Shown here: one piece after another, positions 25,000 through 33,429 of the stretch
Layout: each line of letters begins with the position of its first letter
Position numbering within the stretch: the first letter of the stretch is position 1
Source of the DNA: Terriglobia bacterium
GTDB taxonomy: Bacteria > Acidobacteriota > Terriglobia > Bryobacterales > Bryobacteraceae
Direction: 5' to 3'
Assembly: GCA_025358575.1 (NCBI GenBank)
Contig: JANYJA010000104.1
Location: 1 to 48,837 of the forward strand
Length of the DNA stretch: 48,837 nucleotides
Translations under genes and position numbers: made by a program
The notes under the pieces: generated by a model
Seen by the model: the letters and a program-made list of their open reading frames with translations, nothing else
What the model was told of the DNA's origin: nothing
Databases searched by the model: none

Positions 25000-25521
25000 C
25001 TTCGGTTTGCCCGCAATACGGTAGAAGCCAGTCTCGGTCTTAAACGCTTCGAGCGAGTTATAAACGATGGGGCAGTAGCAAGCCCGGTCGATGAATTGCC
25101 ACATGCGGCTGGCGATGGAACCATCGCCGCGCACGACATGCGGGAAACGTCCGCAGGTGTCGGGGCGGTGGTCATAGACCGAACAGGTGGTGCCATCGAG
25201 GAAGACGCAGCCGTCTTTGTCAGAGCGCTTTAGGATGGTGCCTTCTTCTTCGCTGTTTTCGGTGTATTCGGTGGTGAATTTGGATTCGGAAATTCGGAAG
25301 TAGCGAGCTAGGCGTTCGATATCGCGCGAGGAGACAGTCGCGGTTGCGACGCGGCAACAGTTCCCGCAAACGGTGCAATCGATCTGATCTTCAATGGCCT
25401 CCGCCGTGCGGCGCAGGGTCCGGTCGGAGTGGTCGCGCGATTTCAGAAAGCGGCGAAACTGCTCGTTTTCCTTGCGCTTTTTTTCACCGAGAACGCGAAT
25501 TTGTACTAAGTCCTGCAACAT
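24994..25521 (-). CDS. YkgJ-type putative zinc/iron-cluster protein
   Basis: 175 residues. CTVCGNCCRVA near residue 50 and CVFLDGTTCSVYDHRPDTCGRFPH near 105-130 are the conserved cysteine blocks of the YkgJ/Fe-S-oxidoreductase-like family (UPF0153), which chelates a metal cluster of debated type. The reaction is not known. The C terminus carries another Cys pair (RACYCPIV). It is divergent from the gamma-glutamyltransferase gene with 49 bases between starts. Confidence 0.85.
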   Translation of the reverse strand: MLQDLVQIRVLGEKKRKENEQFRRFLKSRDHSDRTLRRTAEAIEDQIDCTVCGNCCRVATATVSSRDIERLARYFRISESKFTTEYTENSEEEGTILKRSDKDGCVFLDGTTCSVYDHRPDTCGRFPHVVRGDGSIASRMWQFIDRACYCPIVYNSLEAFKTETGFYRIAGKPKS

Positions 25522-25570
25522 CTGGTTTAAGGGTATCAGGGCGGTTGCTCATGGAACCGGACGTATTTCA

Positions 25571-27280
25571 ATGGCAGCGGTAAAATCAACCATGCGCCGA
25601 CGCTCCTTCTCGCTTCTTCCGTTTCTTCTTCTTGTTACTTCCCTGCCCGCGCGGCAACCGGTTCGCGCCAAACACGGCATGGTGGTGACGCGTGAATCGA
25701 ATGCAACGGATGCCGGGGAAACGGTTCTGGAATCAGGCGGCAATGCCGTCGATGCCGCGGTCGCCGTCGGGCTGGCGCTCGCCGTCACTCATCCTTCGGC
25801 TGGCAATCTTGGCGGCGGCGGCTTCATGCTAATCCGCTTCGCGAATGGACGCAGCACCTTCATCGATTTTCGCGAGCGCGCCCCGGCCACGGCATCGCGC
25901 AACATGTACATCGGTCCCGATGGCAAAGCGACTCAGGATAGCGTAACTGGATATCGCGCCTCCGGAGTTCCCGGGACCGTTAAAGGTCTCGAATATGCGC
26001 ATCGGAAGTATGGCCGCAAACCCTGGAAAGATCTGGTGAACCCCGCCGTCTCGCTAGCAGCAAAGGGCTTTCCAGTTTCGTGGGCCTTAGCGGAGTCTTT
26101 GAAATCCAAAGGCACGTCAGATCGCTTAAATCAATTCAGCGAGTCGAAGCGCATTTTCCTGAAGGGGGGCACCTACTACTCGACAGGTGATACGCTGGTC
26201 CAGCCCGAGCTGGCGCGCACGCTCGAGCGCATCCGCGATCAAGGCGCACGCGATTTTTATGAAGGCGAGACAGCCCATTTATTGGCTGCGGATATGAAGG
26301 ATCACCACGGCACGCTGACGCTTGCCGACCTGCATGACTACAAGGTGATCGAGCGCCAGCCGCTCACGGGAAACTATCGCGGATACACCATTATCACGGC
26401 GCCTCCGCCCAGTTCGGGCGGCGTCGGAATCCTGCAAATGATGGGCGTGCTGGAAGGGACGGACTACGCGAAGGGCGGGGCGGGTGCCGCGTCGACGCTG
26501 CACATGATTGCGGAAACGATGCGGCGCTACTTCGCGGACCGCAGCGAATACATGGGCGATCCGGACTATTACAAAGTCCCGGTGTCGGCGCTGCTCAACG
26601 CACGTTACATCTCAAGCCTGCGCGAATCCATCGACCCCGCGCGCGCGACGCCGAGCTCGCAAATCCACCCCGGCAAGCTTACGGCTTACGAAAGCAGTGA
26701 GACAACGCACTATTCAATCGTGGATTCGGAGGGGACCGCAGTGGCCGTCACATATACTCTGAACGGCGGATTCGGCAGCGCGGTCACCCCGGCGAAACTG
26801 GGTTTCTTGTTGAATAATGAGATGGACGATTTCGCCCCAAAGCCCGGAGAAGCGAATATGTATGGGCTGATTCAAGGCGAGGCGAACGCGATCGCTCCGC
26901 TTAAGACGCCGCTGTCTTCGATGGTCCCGACCATAGTTGTGAAAGACGGAAAATTGCGGCTGGTGGTGGGGTCGCCGGGCGGCCCGACAATCATCAATAC
27001 GGTAATGCAGGTGATCTTGAACGTGATCGATTTCGATATGAACGCGCAAGAAGCCGTGGATCAGCCGCGCATCCATCATCAATGGCTTCCCGATGCGTTG
27101 GTGATGGAGCGCGGCTTCTCGCCGGACACAGTTGCCTTGTTGAAGGCCAAAGGTCATCGGATCCGCTCGGTGCCCATGCTAGGCGAGGTCGCTGCTATTC
27201 TGTTTGACGGCACGTGGCTGCAAGGCGCGGCCGATGGCCGCACCGCTGGAACAGCTACTGGAACAGCTAAAGGATATTAA
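25571..27280 (+). CDS. ggt: Gamma-glutamyltransferase
   Basis: Periplasmic enzyme that hydrolyses or transfers the gamma-glutamyl group of glutathione. ATG 25571 gives 569 residues; ATG 25592 (MRRRSF) is equally possible, and both lead into the signal peptide FSLLPFLLLVTSLPA. The precursor cleaves itself before the nucleophile Thr378 in ETTHYSIVD, giving large and small subunits; N-terminal GNLGGGGFMLIRF and C-terminal SPGGPTIINTV are family motifs. The ORF can extend upstream over the YkgJ gene, but that part is shadow. The stop lies 7 bases before the next gene's ATG. Confidence 0.93.
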   Translation: MAAVKSTMRRRSFSLLPFLLLVTSLPARQPVRAKHGMVVTRESNATDAGETVLESGGNAVDAAVAVGLALAVTHPSAGNLGGGGFMLIRFANGRSTFIDFRERAPATASRNMYIGPDGKATQDSVTGYRASGVPGTVKGLEYAHRKYGRKPWKDLVNPAVSLAAKGFPVSWALAESLKSKGTSDRLNQFSESKRIFLKGGTYYSTGDTLVQPELARTLERIRDQGARDFYEGETAHLLAADMKDHHGTLTLADLHDYKVIERQPLTGNYRGYTIITAPPPSSGGVGILQMMGVLEGTDYAKGGAGAASTLHMIAETMRRYFADRSEYMGDPDYYKVPVSALLNARYISSLRESIDPARATPSSQIHPGKLTAYESSETTHYSIVDSEGTAVAVTYTLNGGFGSAVTPAKLGFLLNNEMDDFAPKPGEANMYGLIQGEANAIAPLKTPLSSMVPTIVVKDGKLRLVVGSPGGPTIINTVMQVILNVIDFDMNAQEAVDQPRIHHQWLPDALVMERGFSPDTVALLKAKGHRIRSVPMLGEVAAILFDGTWLQGAADGRTAGTATGTAKGY

Positions 27281-27287
27281 CCGCTAC

Positions 27288-28118
27288 ATGAATCGTGTTC
27301 TCTCGACGCACTTGATTGTCAATCATCGCCTGACGGTGAACTGGCTGGAGAAAGCGCTGCGTTCGGGCATTCCCGCAGTGGAAATTTTCTGTGCGCGCCA
27401 GCATTTGGACTATCGGGACAAAGCGCAGATCACCGAGCTCGGCCACTGGTTTCGCGACTCCGATTTGAAGCTGCATTCGCTGCACGCGCCAATGTACAAC
27501 GACGATATTTGGGGCAAATCCGGTCCGCAAGCGGCGGTTACCATCACCAGCCTCTCGAAAGCCGACCGCATTCGAAACGTGGACGAGATCAAGCGCGCTC
27601 TTGAAGTAGCCGAGACAATTCCGTTTAAGTACCTAGCGCAGCACATTGGAAACTCCAACGATGAATACAGCGACTACGCCGCGGAAGCCGCGTTCTGCTC
27701 GCTCGAGGAGCTCAGCGTATTCGCCCGGCAGCGCGGAGTGGAAGTTTTGATCGAGAACATTCCAAATGGCCTCTCCACCGCCGAGCGCCTCAACCACTTT
27801 TTGAACTTCACGCACCTCGACCTCAAGTATGTCTTCGACATCGGGCACGCCCACATGGGCGCCGGCGTAGAGCATGAGTTCGAGTTGATGAAAGAACGTA
27901 TCCGCTCATTGCACGTGCATGACAATAACGGAACGGACGATAAGCATCTATTCCCCACGGTTAGCGAGGGCGGCACGGTGGATTGGCGGAAGACGATGGA
28001 ACTGCTGCGCTCCCGTCCAGATCAGTACCCGCTTCTACTAGAGCTAAAGGAAGTTCCCGAGATGGAATTTCCTCTTGATCATGTGAGCCGAGTCTTCGAT
28101 AATCTCGAACGGGCTTAG
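27288..28118 (+). CDS. Sugar phosphate isomerase/epimerase-like TIM-barrel protein
   Basis: 276 residues from ATG 27288; earlier in-frame ATGs (27234) would overlap the ggt end. The AP-endonuclease-2/xylose-isomerase-like TIM barrel is shown by VEIFCARQ, LHSLHAPMY, LIENIPN, FDIGHAHMGAG and LHVHDNNGTDDKH: His and Glu/Asp in these strands bind a divalent metal. Substrate unknown; relatives act on ketoses, inosose and similar sugars. It directly follows ggt on the same strand. Confidence 0.85.
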   Translation: MNRVLSTHLIVNHRLTVNWLEKALRSGIPAVEIFCARQHLDYRDKAQITELGHWFRDSDLKLHSLHAPMYNDDIWGKSGPQAAVTITSLSKADRIRNVDEIKRALEVAETIPFKYLAQHIGNSNDEYSDYAAEAAFCSLEELSVFARQRGVEVLIENIPNGLSTAERLNHFLNFTHLDLKYVFDIGHAHMGAGVEHEFELMKERIRSLHVHDNNGTDDKHLFPTVSEGGTVDWRKTMELLRSRPDQYPLLLELKEVPEMEFPLDHVSRVFDNLERA

Positions 28119-28151
28119 GTTCCATCCGCTCGTAATTATTAGCACCGATGC

Positions 28152-28186
28152 TGCAAAAGTTGTCGAGGAGTGGCAACTCCTTTGCA
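28152..28186 (+). promoter_or_regulatory. Nested hairpin upstream of stress-protein genes
   Basis: AGGAGT (28166-28171), loop GGCA, ACTCCT (28176-28181) forms a perfect 6-bp stem with a 4-base loop, inside an outer TGCAA/TTGCA pair (28152-28156, 28182-28186). A second small stem (CGGGTC/GATCCG) follows, directly before the ribosome site of the next gene. A leader or operator role is possible; the 107-base gap holds no gene. Confidence 0.3.
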
Positions 28187-28225
28187 ATAGCCATCCGGGT
28201 CGAAAAATGATCCGAGGAGATTCAA

Positions 28226-28819
28226 ATGGCAGGTAAAAATACGGCGGTATTTGGAATTTTTTCCGATAGGAATCGGGCGGAACAAGGCGTTGATCACTTG
28301 ATCGCAGCTGGGTTTTCGAGCACGGATGTTTCGGTGCTGCTACCCGACAATCAGGGTTCGAAGGAGTTTGCCCATGAGAAAAATACAAAAGCACCGGAAG
28401 GAACAACCACTGGCGTGACTGCGGGCGGCGCTATTGGCGGCACCCTAGGTCTCCTTGCTGGAATTGGCGCGCTGGCAATTCCGGGAGTGGGACCCTTCAT
28501 TGCAGCGGGCCCGATTATGGGAGCGCTCGCCGGCTTAGGCGTCGGCGGAACTGTCGGCGGCCTGATCGGAGCATTGGTCGGCATGGGTATCCCGGAATAC
28601 GAGGCGAAGCGCTACGAGGGACGCGTCAAAAACGGCGGCGTCCTGCTTTCGGTCCATTGTGGCGGTTCGGACGAAGTGAAAAGAGCGGAGGAAATTCTCA
28701 AATCCTCAGGTGCCGAAGATATTTCGTCAGCGGGCGAAAAAGCCGTGAGCACACATGGGGTCGACACGGACGATGTGCATGGCTCCGAAGAAGTTAAGCG
28801 TGCCGGGTGGAGTCAATAA
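28226..28819 (+). CDS. YflT-like general stress protein with glycine zipper
   Basis: 197 residues. The first 60 (NTAVFGIFSDRNRAEQGVDHLI) are the heat-induced stress protein YflT/Gsp17M-like domain, followed by a long Gly/Ala hydrophobic stretch (about 65-130) with GxxxG spacing, GGAIGGTLGLLAGIGAL in part, which could insert in a membrane. The C-terminal part has SVHCGGSDEVKRAEEILKSSGAEDI, a CBS- or ACT-like tail seen in such proteins. Molecular function unknown. The GlsB-type gene follows 2 bases later; both are of stress-associated type. Ribosome site GAGGAGA before ATG 28226. Confidence 0.7.
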   Translation: MAGKNTAVFGIFSDRNRAEQGVDHLIAAGFSSTDVSVLLPDNQGSKEFAHEKNTKAPEGTTTGVTAGGAIGGTLGLLAGIGALAIPGVGPFIAAGPIMGALAGLGVGGTVGGLIGALVGMGIPEYEAKRYEGRVKNGGVLLSVHCGGSDEVKRAEEILKSSGAEDISSAGEKAVSTHGVDTDDVHGSEEVKRAGWSQ

Positions 28820-28821
28820 TT

Positions 28822-29076
28822 ATGAATTTTCTAGCCTGGATCATTCTCGGGTTGATTGCCGGTTTCATTGGCAGCAAGATCGTAAATAAGAGCGGAGAAG
28901 GCGTGCTACTCGACATCGTTCTTGGAATTGTGGGCGCGTTCCTGGGCGGATTCCTTTTCAATCAGTTTGGCGCTCCTGGAGTCAGTGGCCTCAACCTCTA
29001 CAGCCTACTGGTAGCTGTCGTGGGCTCGGTCTTGTTCCTGATTATTTATCACGCGATTTTCCGCCGCCGCGTGTAG
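28822..29076 (+). CDS. GlsB/YeaQ/YmgE family membrane protein
   Basis: 84 residues from ATG 28822, with three hydrophobic helices: FLAWIILGLIAGFIGSKIV, IVLGIVGAFLGGFLF and LLVAVVGSVLFLIIYHAIF. The glycine-rich pattern (GxxxG) and size match the transglycosylase-associated/GlsB family of small stress-induced membrane proteins, whose biochemical role is unknown. It shares an operon with the YflT-like gene two bases upstream. A longer start at GTG 28807 is possible but overlaps that gene. Confidence 0.85.
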   Translation: MNFLAWIILGLIAGFIGSKIVNKSGEGVLLDIVLGIVGAFLGGFLFNQFGAPGVSGLNLYSLLVAVVGSVLFLIIYHAIFRRRV

Positions 29077-29082
29077 AGTTCA

Positions 29083-30537
29083 TCATAAGGGCCCCGGTTT
29101 GTTCAAGCCGGGGTTTCCCTGCTGAAGCGCTTCCCGTGGGGACGGCGCAAGCCGGACACCGACCGGTCCGGGGACATTCCGGAAATAAAGTATGCCCCCT
29201 GGGTCGGCGCGCACTTCCGTCATCTCCTCATCGTCAATCTCCACGTGATAAAGGCGGCGAGGGTCGAGACCCACGATAAAAACGTCAAACCCCTCTACCG
29301 CAGGAGTGGAGGAGCGAAGCGGTTCCTTATCGGTAGGATGCTCTGAGACACGGTTGGGAATCTTGAATTTGTGGACTTCGCGACCAAAGAAAACCAGGGC
29401 CTCGTCCAAATCCAGCGGCTCCCGAGTTAGAGACGGATTCAGAACGGAGATTTTGCCTTCCGAAAAATGCTGGAGCTGGCCATCGAAAAATCCCAGCCAT
29501 TCGGCATTGTCTTCCCAGCTGGAACGCACGAATAACCTCCCGAAGATGTCATCGTGAAACACTAGCGGCACGTGATAGTAGCTGAGCCCCGGCTGATACG
29601 GATTCGCCCACAGCAGCTCGTATGTGATGCCGAACGTTCCACGCAGCAGGAACTGATCGTTCATGAGCCACCCCTGCAGCACCTGACTCTCGGGAGCGTT
29701 AGCGTCGTAGGCCACCATCGCGAGTTCAGCGGCCCGCGACAGCGCCGCGCGCGTGAGATCCGGCTCTTTCATATCTTTTACCGCCGGAATCCGGTACTGA
29801 TTTTCGGCGGCTGGCCAAGGGGGCGGGTAATGAGAAAGCAGATGATAAATCGGAAGCGATTTGAAATAGGCGGGATAGGATTCGCGCAAGTCTACGTTAA
29901 GATTATCCCGAACCGCGTGAAAGATCTCCAGCAGCGCGAATGTATCGTCGCGCGAAATCGGGTGGCCCTGGCGCATTACGGGGACCATCTGACGCGGCCA
30001 AATATCTTCCATGAAGGCTGTTATGACTGACGACGATACGGCCGGCAGATGCCCGGCCAGCGCGATCGCCGCAAGCAAACGGGAGCGCTCCGCCGGAATG
30101 GAATGGTCGTTACGCAACGCTGCCATCTGCCGCTCCAGTTTCGCGGCCAGAGTTCGATTGTCAGATTCTGAGAGAACGTCTTGGCACCAGTCGTAGATCA
30201 GCGCGAGTTGATGCAGGTCGGTGGACGGCCCAAGCGCAAAGGCCATGGCGCGTTTGGCCGCATCCGGACTCTCGGTTACCCGGTAGTAAAGCGCCGAGGC
30301 AAACCCCTGCTCGGGCATGGGAGCTTTACCCGCCATTAGGAGGTCAAATTGATCCCATCGCAAGGACTTCCGTTCCCGTTCGCGCTTCAATAGCCGGAGG
30401 CGGTTAGGCCGCAGGAAAAGCCGCGGATGATCGGTGTAGATGGTAAGGGTTTCAGGCTGCTGAGGCCAAGCAACAAAAGGAATGAGAAGGATCGCCGCCA
30501 GCACCGGCGGCCACGCGGCCGCAACCCGAAACGTCAT
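29083..30537 (-). CDS. Secreted protein with heparinase/alginate-lyase-like layout
   Basis: 484 residues from ATG 30537 (other ATG/GTG starts reach 30585), with a signal peptide (PPVLAAILLIPFVAWPQQ). HPRLFLRPNRLRLLKRERER near residue 40 is the start seen in DUF4962/heparinase II-III-type (alpha/alpha)6 barrel proteins; the mid-part is helical, and the C-terminal part (FVRSSWEDNAEWLGFFDGQLQHFSEGK) resembles the beta-sandwich half of polysaccharide lyases, where WxD.A.W.....GQ.QH is typical. A role in degrading or binding uronate polysaccharide is plausible but the substrate is unknown. The last residues overlap a hairpin shared with the convergent gene. Confidence 0.6.
   Translation of the reverse strand: MTFRVAAAWPPVLAAILLIPFVAWPQQPETLTIYTDHPRLFLRPNRLRLLKRERERKSLRWDQFDLLMAGKAPMPEQGFASALYYRVTESPDAAKRAMAFALGPSTDLHQLALIYDWCQDVLSESDNRTLAAKLERQMAALRNDHSIPAERSRLLAAIALAGHLPAVSSSVITAFMEDIWPRQMVPVMRQGHPISRDDTFALLEIFHAVRDNLNVDLRESYPAYFKSLPIYHLLSHYPPPWPAAENQYRIPAVKDMKEPDLTRAALSRAAELAMVAYDANAPESQVLQGWLMNDQFLLRGTFGITYELLWANPYQPGLSYYHVPLVFHDDIFGRLFVRSSWEDNAEWLGFFDGQLQHFSEGKISVLNPSLTREPLDLDEALVFFGREVHKFKIPNRVSEHPTDKEPLRSSTPAVEGFDVFIVGLDPRRLYHVEIDDEEMTEVRADPGGILYFRNVPGPVGVRLAPSPREALQQGNPGLNKPGPL
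29092..29113. terminator. Hairpin at the convergent end of glsB-type and 29083 genes
   Basis: CCCCGG (29092-29097) pairs with CCGGGG (29108-29113), extended by three inner pairs to about 9 bp; TTT follows on the + strand. It lies 16 bases after the GlsB-type stop and inside the last codons of the convergent gene, so it could end transcription from the left. The T tract is short. Confidence 0.4.
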
Positions 30538-30600
30538 GCAACACGATTGTGTCATAGCGACACAGGGATTGCATCGCGCCACCACAGTGCGAGCCGGCCA

Positions 30601-30840
30601 CTCAACTAAAAGCTATTTATTTTCAGTGGCTTACCTAGATCGACCCGTGGGCAGACGGTTGCTCTTGTCATGTGTGAATCGTACGAAGTACTTGATTACC
30701 TGCCCTCTGCTGCAACAACAGGCGAGAACGGGAATAGCGAGAGAAGGTAGGCGTCGCGCTTTTCGGGAGTGTGGCGCTAAACGGAAAAATTCTCGTTGCC
30801 CCGCGTTTGTAGGTTGCAGTCAGGGGGGTTTTTTTAATTT
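30601..30840. other. Non-coding stretch with T7 tract
   Basis: No reading frame here looks protein-like. Around 30798-30836 on the + strand CCCC/GGGG could pair weakly before seven Ts (30829-30837), giving a poor terminator. A CGAGA/TCTCG pair spans 30739-30795. I see no tRNA signature (no T-loop GTTCRA). Confidence 0.3.
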
Positions 30841-30858
30841 GCGAATTTATACTTCTCT

Positions 30859-31032
30859 CACGAGATCTTCAGTTGCGGTGAGTCCTGCGGACTTCCGTAG
30901 CGGGCAACGTTAGACGCGGACCCCGCAACGGGTTTTCGAAAGGCCCGACGCCGAGATCTCTGCCCTTCGGGGCGGGCCGCACTAGCAGGGACTGACGAAC
31001 GTCTTCAGGCCCGGCTGGTGCGGTTTTCTTTT
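30859..31032 (+). ncRNA. Candidate structured small RNA with intrinsic terminator, family unassigned
   Basis: About 174 bases rich in stable stems, with no coding frame. A TATACT box at 30847-30852 could start transcription near 30859. Stems: GTTGCGG/CCGTAGC enclosing GAGTCC-TGC-GGACTT (30872-30901); GGCCCG/CGGGCC around a CCC-TTCG-GGG tip (30942-30978); and CCGCACTAGC/GCTGGTGCGG (30977-30986, 31014-31023), followed by TTTTCTTTT, a strong terminator shape. The last two stems share two bases, so they may be alternatives. It is antisense-free: flanking genes are on the minus strand. I recognise no Rfam signature of 6S, SRP, tmRNA or RNase P RNA. Confidence 0.4.
30977..31032 (+). terminator. Long-stem terminator of the candidate RNA
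   Basis: Ten base pairs (one G-T) CCGCACTAGC/GCTGGTGCGG enclose a 27-base arm that itself pairs (GGG/CCC, CTGA/TCAG). Eight Ts and one C follow at 31024-31032. Placed 13 bases from the end of the minus-strand toxin gene. Confidence 0.65.
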
Positions 31033-31044
31033 AAACTCTGCGTG

Positions 31045-31479
31045 CTATTGGATCGATCCGAGCCAGCGAATGGGGAATTTCGCGCCCAGCGCGTTCATCA
31101 GACGCTCATCCGCGGTGAGCAGTGGCATTCCCGAGGAGACGGCCAACGCGACGTACACCGAATCATATACGGGCCGGTCGAAGGTGGCGGCGATCGCTAA
31201 GGCCTGGGAAACCAGCGGCAGCGTCGGCGCTGTAGGAATTTGGCGGTTTTCCAGCGCGAACAGGCTCTCCTGGGCACGGGAGCGAGTAATTCGTTTGGTG
31301 CGCGCCGCCTTCCAGAGAATGTTCGCCATTTCCAGCCAGAACAGGTCCGGGACCAGGAACCTGACACCGCCTTCAGCATAGTTCGCCAGAAGCCGGAAAG
31401 CTTCCTCTACCAGTGTTTCGTCATCCCCTGGCAAGAACCATTTTGCCGCCACGCTCGCATCGAGAATGCAAGCCGTCAC
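31045..31479 (-). CDS. vapC: PIN-domain toxin (VapC family)
   Basis: 144 residues. PIN-domain ribonuclease with the acidic triad: Asp7 in ILDASVAA, Glu in LEMANIL (about 50), Asp in YDSVYVALA (about 103) and Asp in LTADERL (about 121). VapC toxins cut tRNA or rRNA. The upstream antitoxin-like gene overlaps by 4 bases. ILDASVA.KWF is typical of the FitB/VapC group. Confidence 0.9.
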   Translation of the reverse strand: MTACILDASVAAKWFLPGDDETLVEEAFRLLANYAEGGVRFLVPDLFWLEMANILWKAARTKRITRSRAQESLFALENRQIPTAPTLPLVSQALAIAATFDRPVYDSVYVALAVSSGMPLLTADERLMNALGAKFPIRWLGSIQ

Positions 31480-31727
31480 CGGCTGCGGTCCGCGCGTTGC
31501 ATCTCTTCCGTAGACTCAAAGGAGCCGCTAGACACCGCCGCTCCGCCTCTCATTTTTACCGCTTGCCGAAGAAATTCTCTGCGCTTTGCAAGTTCGCTTT
31601 GAGTAGGCACATTGTCCTTCAAAAGCGAAAGCACCTCCGCCGCAATAGAGCTGTGCGCCTCGCGGGCTCGCGAACGAAGAGACTCGTAAAGCTCGTCAGG
31701 AATATTCTCAACATATAGTGTAGGCAT
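31476..31727 (-). CDS. vapB: VapB/FitA-type antitoxin
   Basis: 83 residues with a ribbon-helix-helix-type start TLYVENIPDELYESLRSRAREAHSS (in parts), like FitA/VapB antitoxins that bind DNA and neutralise VapC. Its stop overlaps the toxin start (ATGA). The C-terminal tail (after about residue 45) would wrap the toxin. A GGAGG ribosome site lies upstream of ATG 31727. Confidence 0.85.
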   Translation of the reverse strand: MPTLYVENIPDELYESLRSRAREAHSSIAAEVLSLLKDNVPTQSELAKRREFLRQAVKMRGGAAVSSGSFESTEEMQRADRSR

Positions 31728-31760
31728 GGCTGCCTCCTAGGGTTAGTCTAGCATCGTAAA

Positions 31761-32129
31761 TCATGATTCTGTTGGAAGTTTGGCTTCCTGCCAAGCTCGC
31801 CATCCGCCATCCAGCGAGATAGCGTCCGTGTATCCCATTTGCCGCAGAGCGTCGGCAGCCAGGGCAGAACGAAAACCGCCGCCGCAATAAAGGACCAGAG
31901 GCATGTGCTTATCGGGCACCTTGGTTTCAATATCGCGCTCGATCACGCCCTTCGATATATGCACGGCGCCTTGAGCGTGTCCGGCGGCGAACTCAAGATC
32001 CTCACGAACATCCACCAAGAGTGGCTTCCTCTCGCTGTTGAGCATCTTCTGGTATCCCGCAATGTCGGTTTCACGAATCCGCGCCTTGGCTTCGTTTACA
32101 ATTTTCAAAAATCCCGGTGCGTGCTGCAT
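31761..32129 (-). CDS. Rhodanese-like sulfurtransferase
   Basis: 122 residues from ATG 32129, which has an AGGAG ribosome site; the longer frame to 32225 overlaps murA. Single rhodanese domain with the active-site Cys82 in YCGGGFRS and the DVRE motif at 40-43. It would move sulfur as a persulfide in the cytoplasm. It follows murA by 13 bases, so is likely co-transcribed. Confidence 0.88.
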   Translation of the reverse strand: MQHAPGFLKIVNEAKARIRETDIAGYQKMLNSERKPLLVDVREDLEFAAGHAQGAVHISKGVIERDIETKVPDKHMPLVLYCGGGFRSALAADALRQMGYTDAISLDGGWRAWQEAKLPTES

Positions 32130-32142
32130 GATTTGTGCTCTC

Positions 32143-33408
32143 CTATTCCACTCGCCGCACGCTTGCACCCGCGCGCGAAAGCTTGGACTCAATTTTTTCG
32201 TAACCTCGATCGATGTGATACACACGGTCGATCACCGTTTCGCCTTTCGCAACTAATGCCGCAAGCACCAGGGAAGCACTGGCGCGCAGATCCGACGCGA
32301 TAACCCCCGCACCGGTGAGATCGCTCTTTCCGGCGATGATGGCCTGCCGCCCATCCAGCCGGATTTTCGCGCCCATTCGCGCCAGCTCTTGCGCATGCAT
32401 AAAGCGGTTCTCGAAAATGGTCTCGGTGATGATGGAGATCCCTTCGGCCTGAGTCATCAAAGCCATGTACTGAGCCTGAAGATCGGTTGCGAACCCGGGA
32501 TATTCCTCGGTCGTCATATCCACGGCGCGCAACTTTCCGCTGGACCGGATATGCACAGTGGAAGCGTCCGGCTCGGTTATCTCAACGCCCGCCTGCTGCA
32601 TTTTCGCAATCAAAGCGCGCACATGCTCAGGCACGCAATGGGTCACCTTTACGTCTCCGCCCGTGATAGCTGCCGCAATCAAAAATGTTCCGGCTTCAAT
32701 GCGGTCGGCGATGATGGTGTGGCCGCCCTTTGGCGTGCCATGCAATTTGGCAACGCCTTGAATTCGAATGGTCGAAGTGCCGGCCCCATCGATTTTGGCG
32801 CCCATCTTGATCAGCAATTCGGCTAAATCGACTACTTCGGGCTCACGTGCCGCGTTCTCGAGCACGGTTTCTCCGCGCGCCAGCGTCGCCGCCATTAGCA
32901 GGTCTTCCGTGCCGGTTACCGTAATCCGCGCGAACTTAATGAGCGCTCCTCTTAATCCGTCGGCCGCTTGGGCTTCGATGTATCCATGCTCCTGATTGAT
33001 CTTCGCCCCGAGTTGTTCCAAGCCGTTCAAGTGGAAGTCTATGGGCCGGGCTCCGATCGCGCACCCTCCCGGCATAGAGACTCGCGCCCGCCCTGCTCGG
33101 GCCACCAAAGGCCCCAAAACAAGGCTGGAGGCGCGCATGGTTTTTACCAGTTCGTATGGCGCTTCCGGCGAAACGATCCGCGGCGTATCGAGACACACCG
33201 TGTCTCCCTTCACTTCGATCTTCGAGCCGATATCGACCAGCAAGCGCTGCATGGTCTTGATGTCACGCACGCGCGGTATGCGGTGGAGCAACATCGGCTC
33301 TTCCGTCAGCAACGCCGCGGCCAACGCCGGCAGCGCCGAATTCTTCGATCCACTGGTCTCGATGGTTCCGTGCAGCGGGATGCCACCTCTGATGACGAAC
33401 TTATCCAT
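32143..33408 (-). CDS. murA: UDP-N-acetylglucosamine 1-carboxyvinyltransferase
   Basis: First committed step of peptidoglycan synthesis: adds enolpyruvate from PEP to UDP-GlcNAc. 421 residues from ATG 33408 (GGAG ribosome site; a TTG four codons upstream is less likely). Lys22 in SGSKNSALP, catalytic Cys116 in GGCAIGARPIDFH, and the C-terminal RASASLVLAAL are intact. The Cys form implies fosfomycin sensitivity of the usual type. It lies 21 bases after murQ. Confidence 0.96.
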   Translation of the reverse strand: MDKFVIRGGIPLHGTIETSGSKNSALPALAAALLTEEPMLLHRIPRVRDIKTMQRLLVDIGSKIEVKGDTVCLDTPRIVSPEAPYELVKTMRASSLVLGPLVARAGRARVSMPGGCAIGARPIDFHLNGLEQLGAKINQEHGYIEAQAADGLRGALIKFARITVTGTEDLLMAATLARGETVLENAAREPEVVDLAELLIKMGAKIDGAGTSTIRIQGVAKLHGTPKGGHTIIADRIEAGTFLIAAAITGGDVKVTHCVPEHVRALIAKMQQAGVEITEPDASTVHIRSSGKLRAVDMTTEEYPGFATDLQAQYMALMTQAEGISIITETIFENRFMHAQELARMGAKIRLDGRQAIIAGKSDLTGAGVIASDLRASASLVLAALVAKGETVIDRVYHIDRGYEKIESKLSRAGASVRRVE

Positions 33409-33429
33409 CAATCGCTCCAATCATGATTC

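Noticed and set aside
27204-27287. Start of the isomerase gene at 27204 or 27234.
   Set aside because: These codons overlap the ggt end; the conserved part begins at ATG 27288.
30586-31044. tRNA, tmRNA, RNase P or SRP RNA in the gap.
   Set aside because: No T-loop GTTCRA, no tmRNA acceptor sequence, no RNase P core and no SRP signature seen on either strand.
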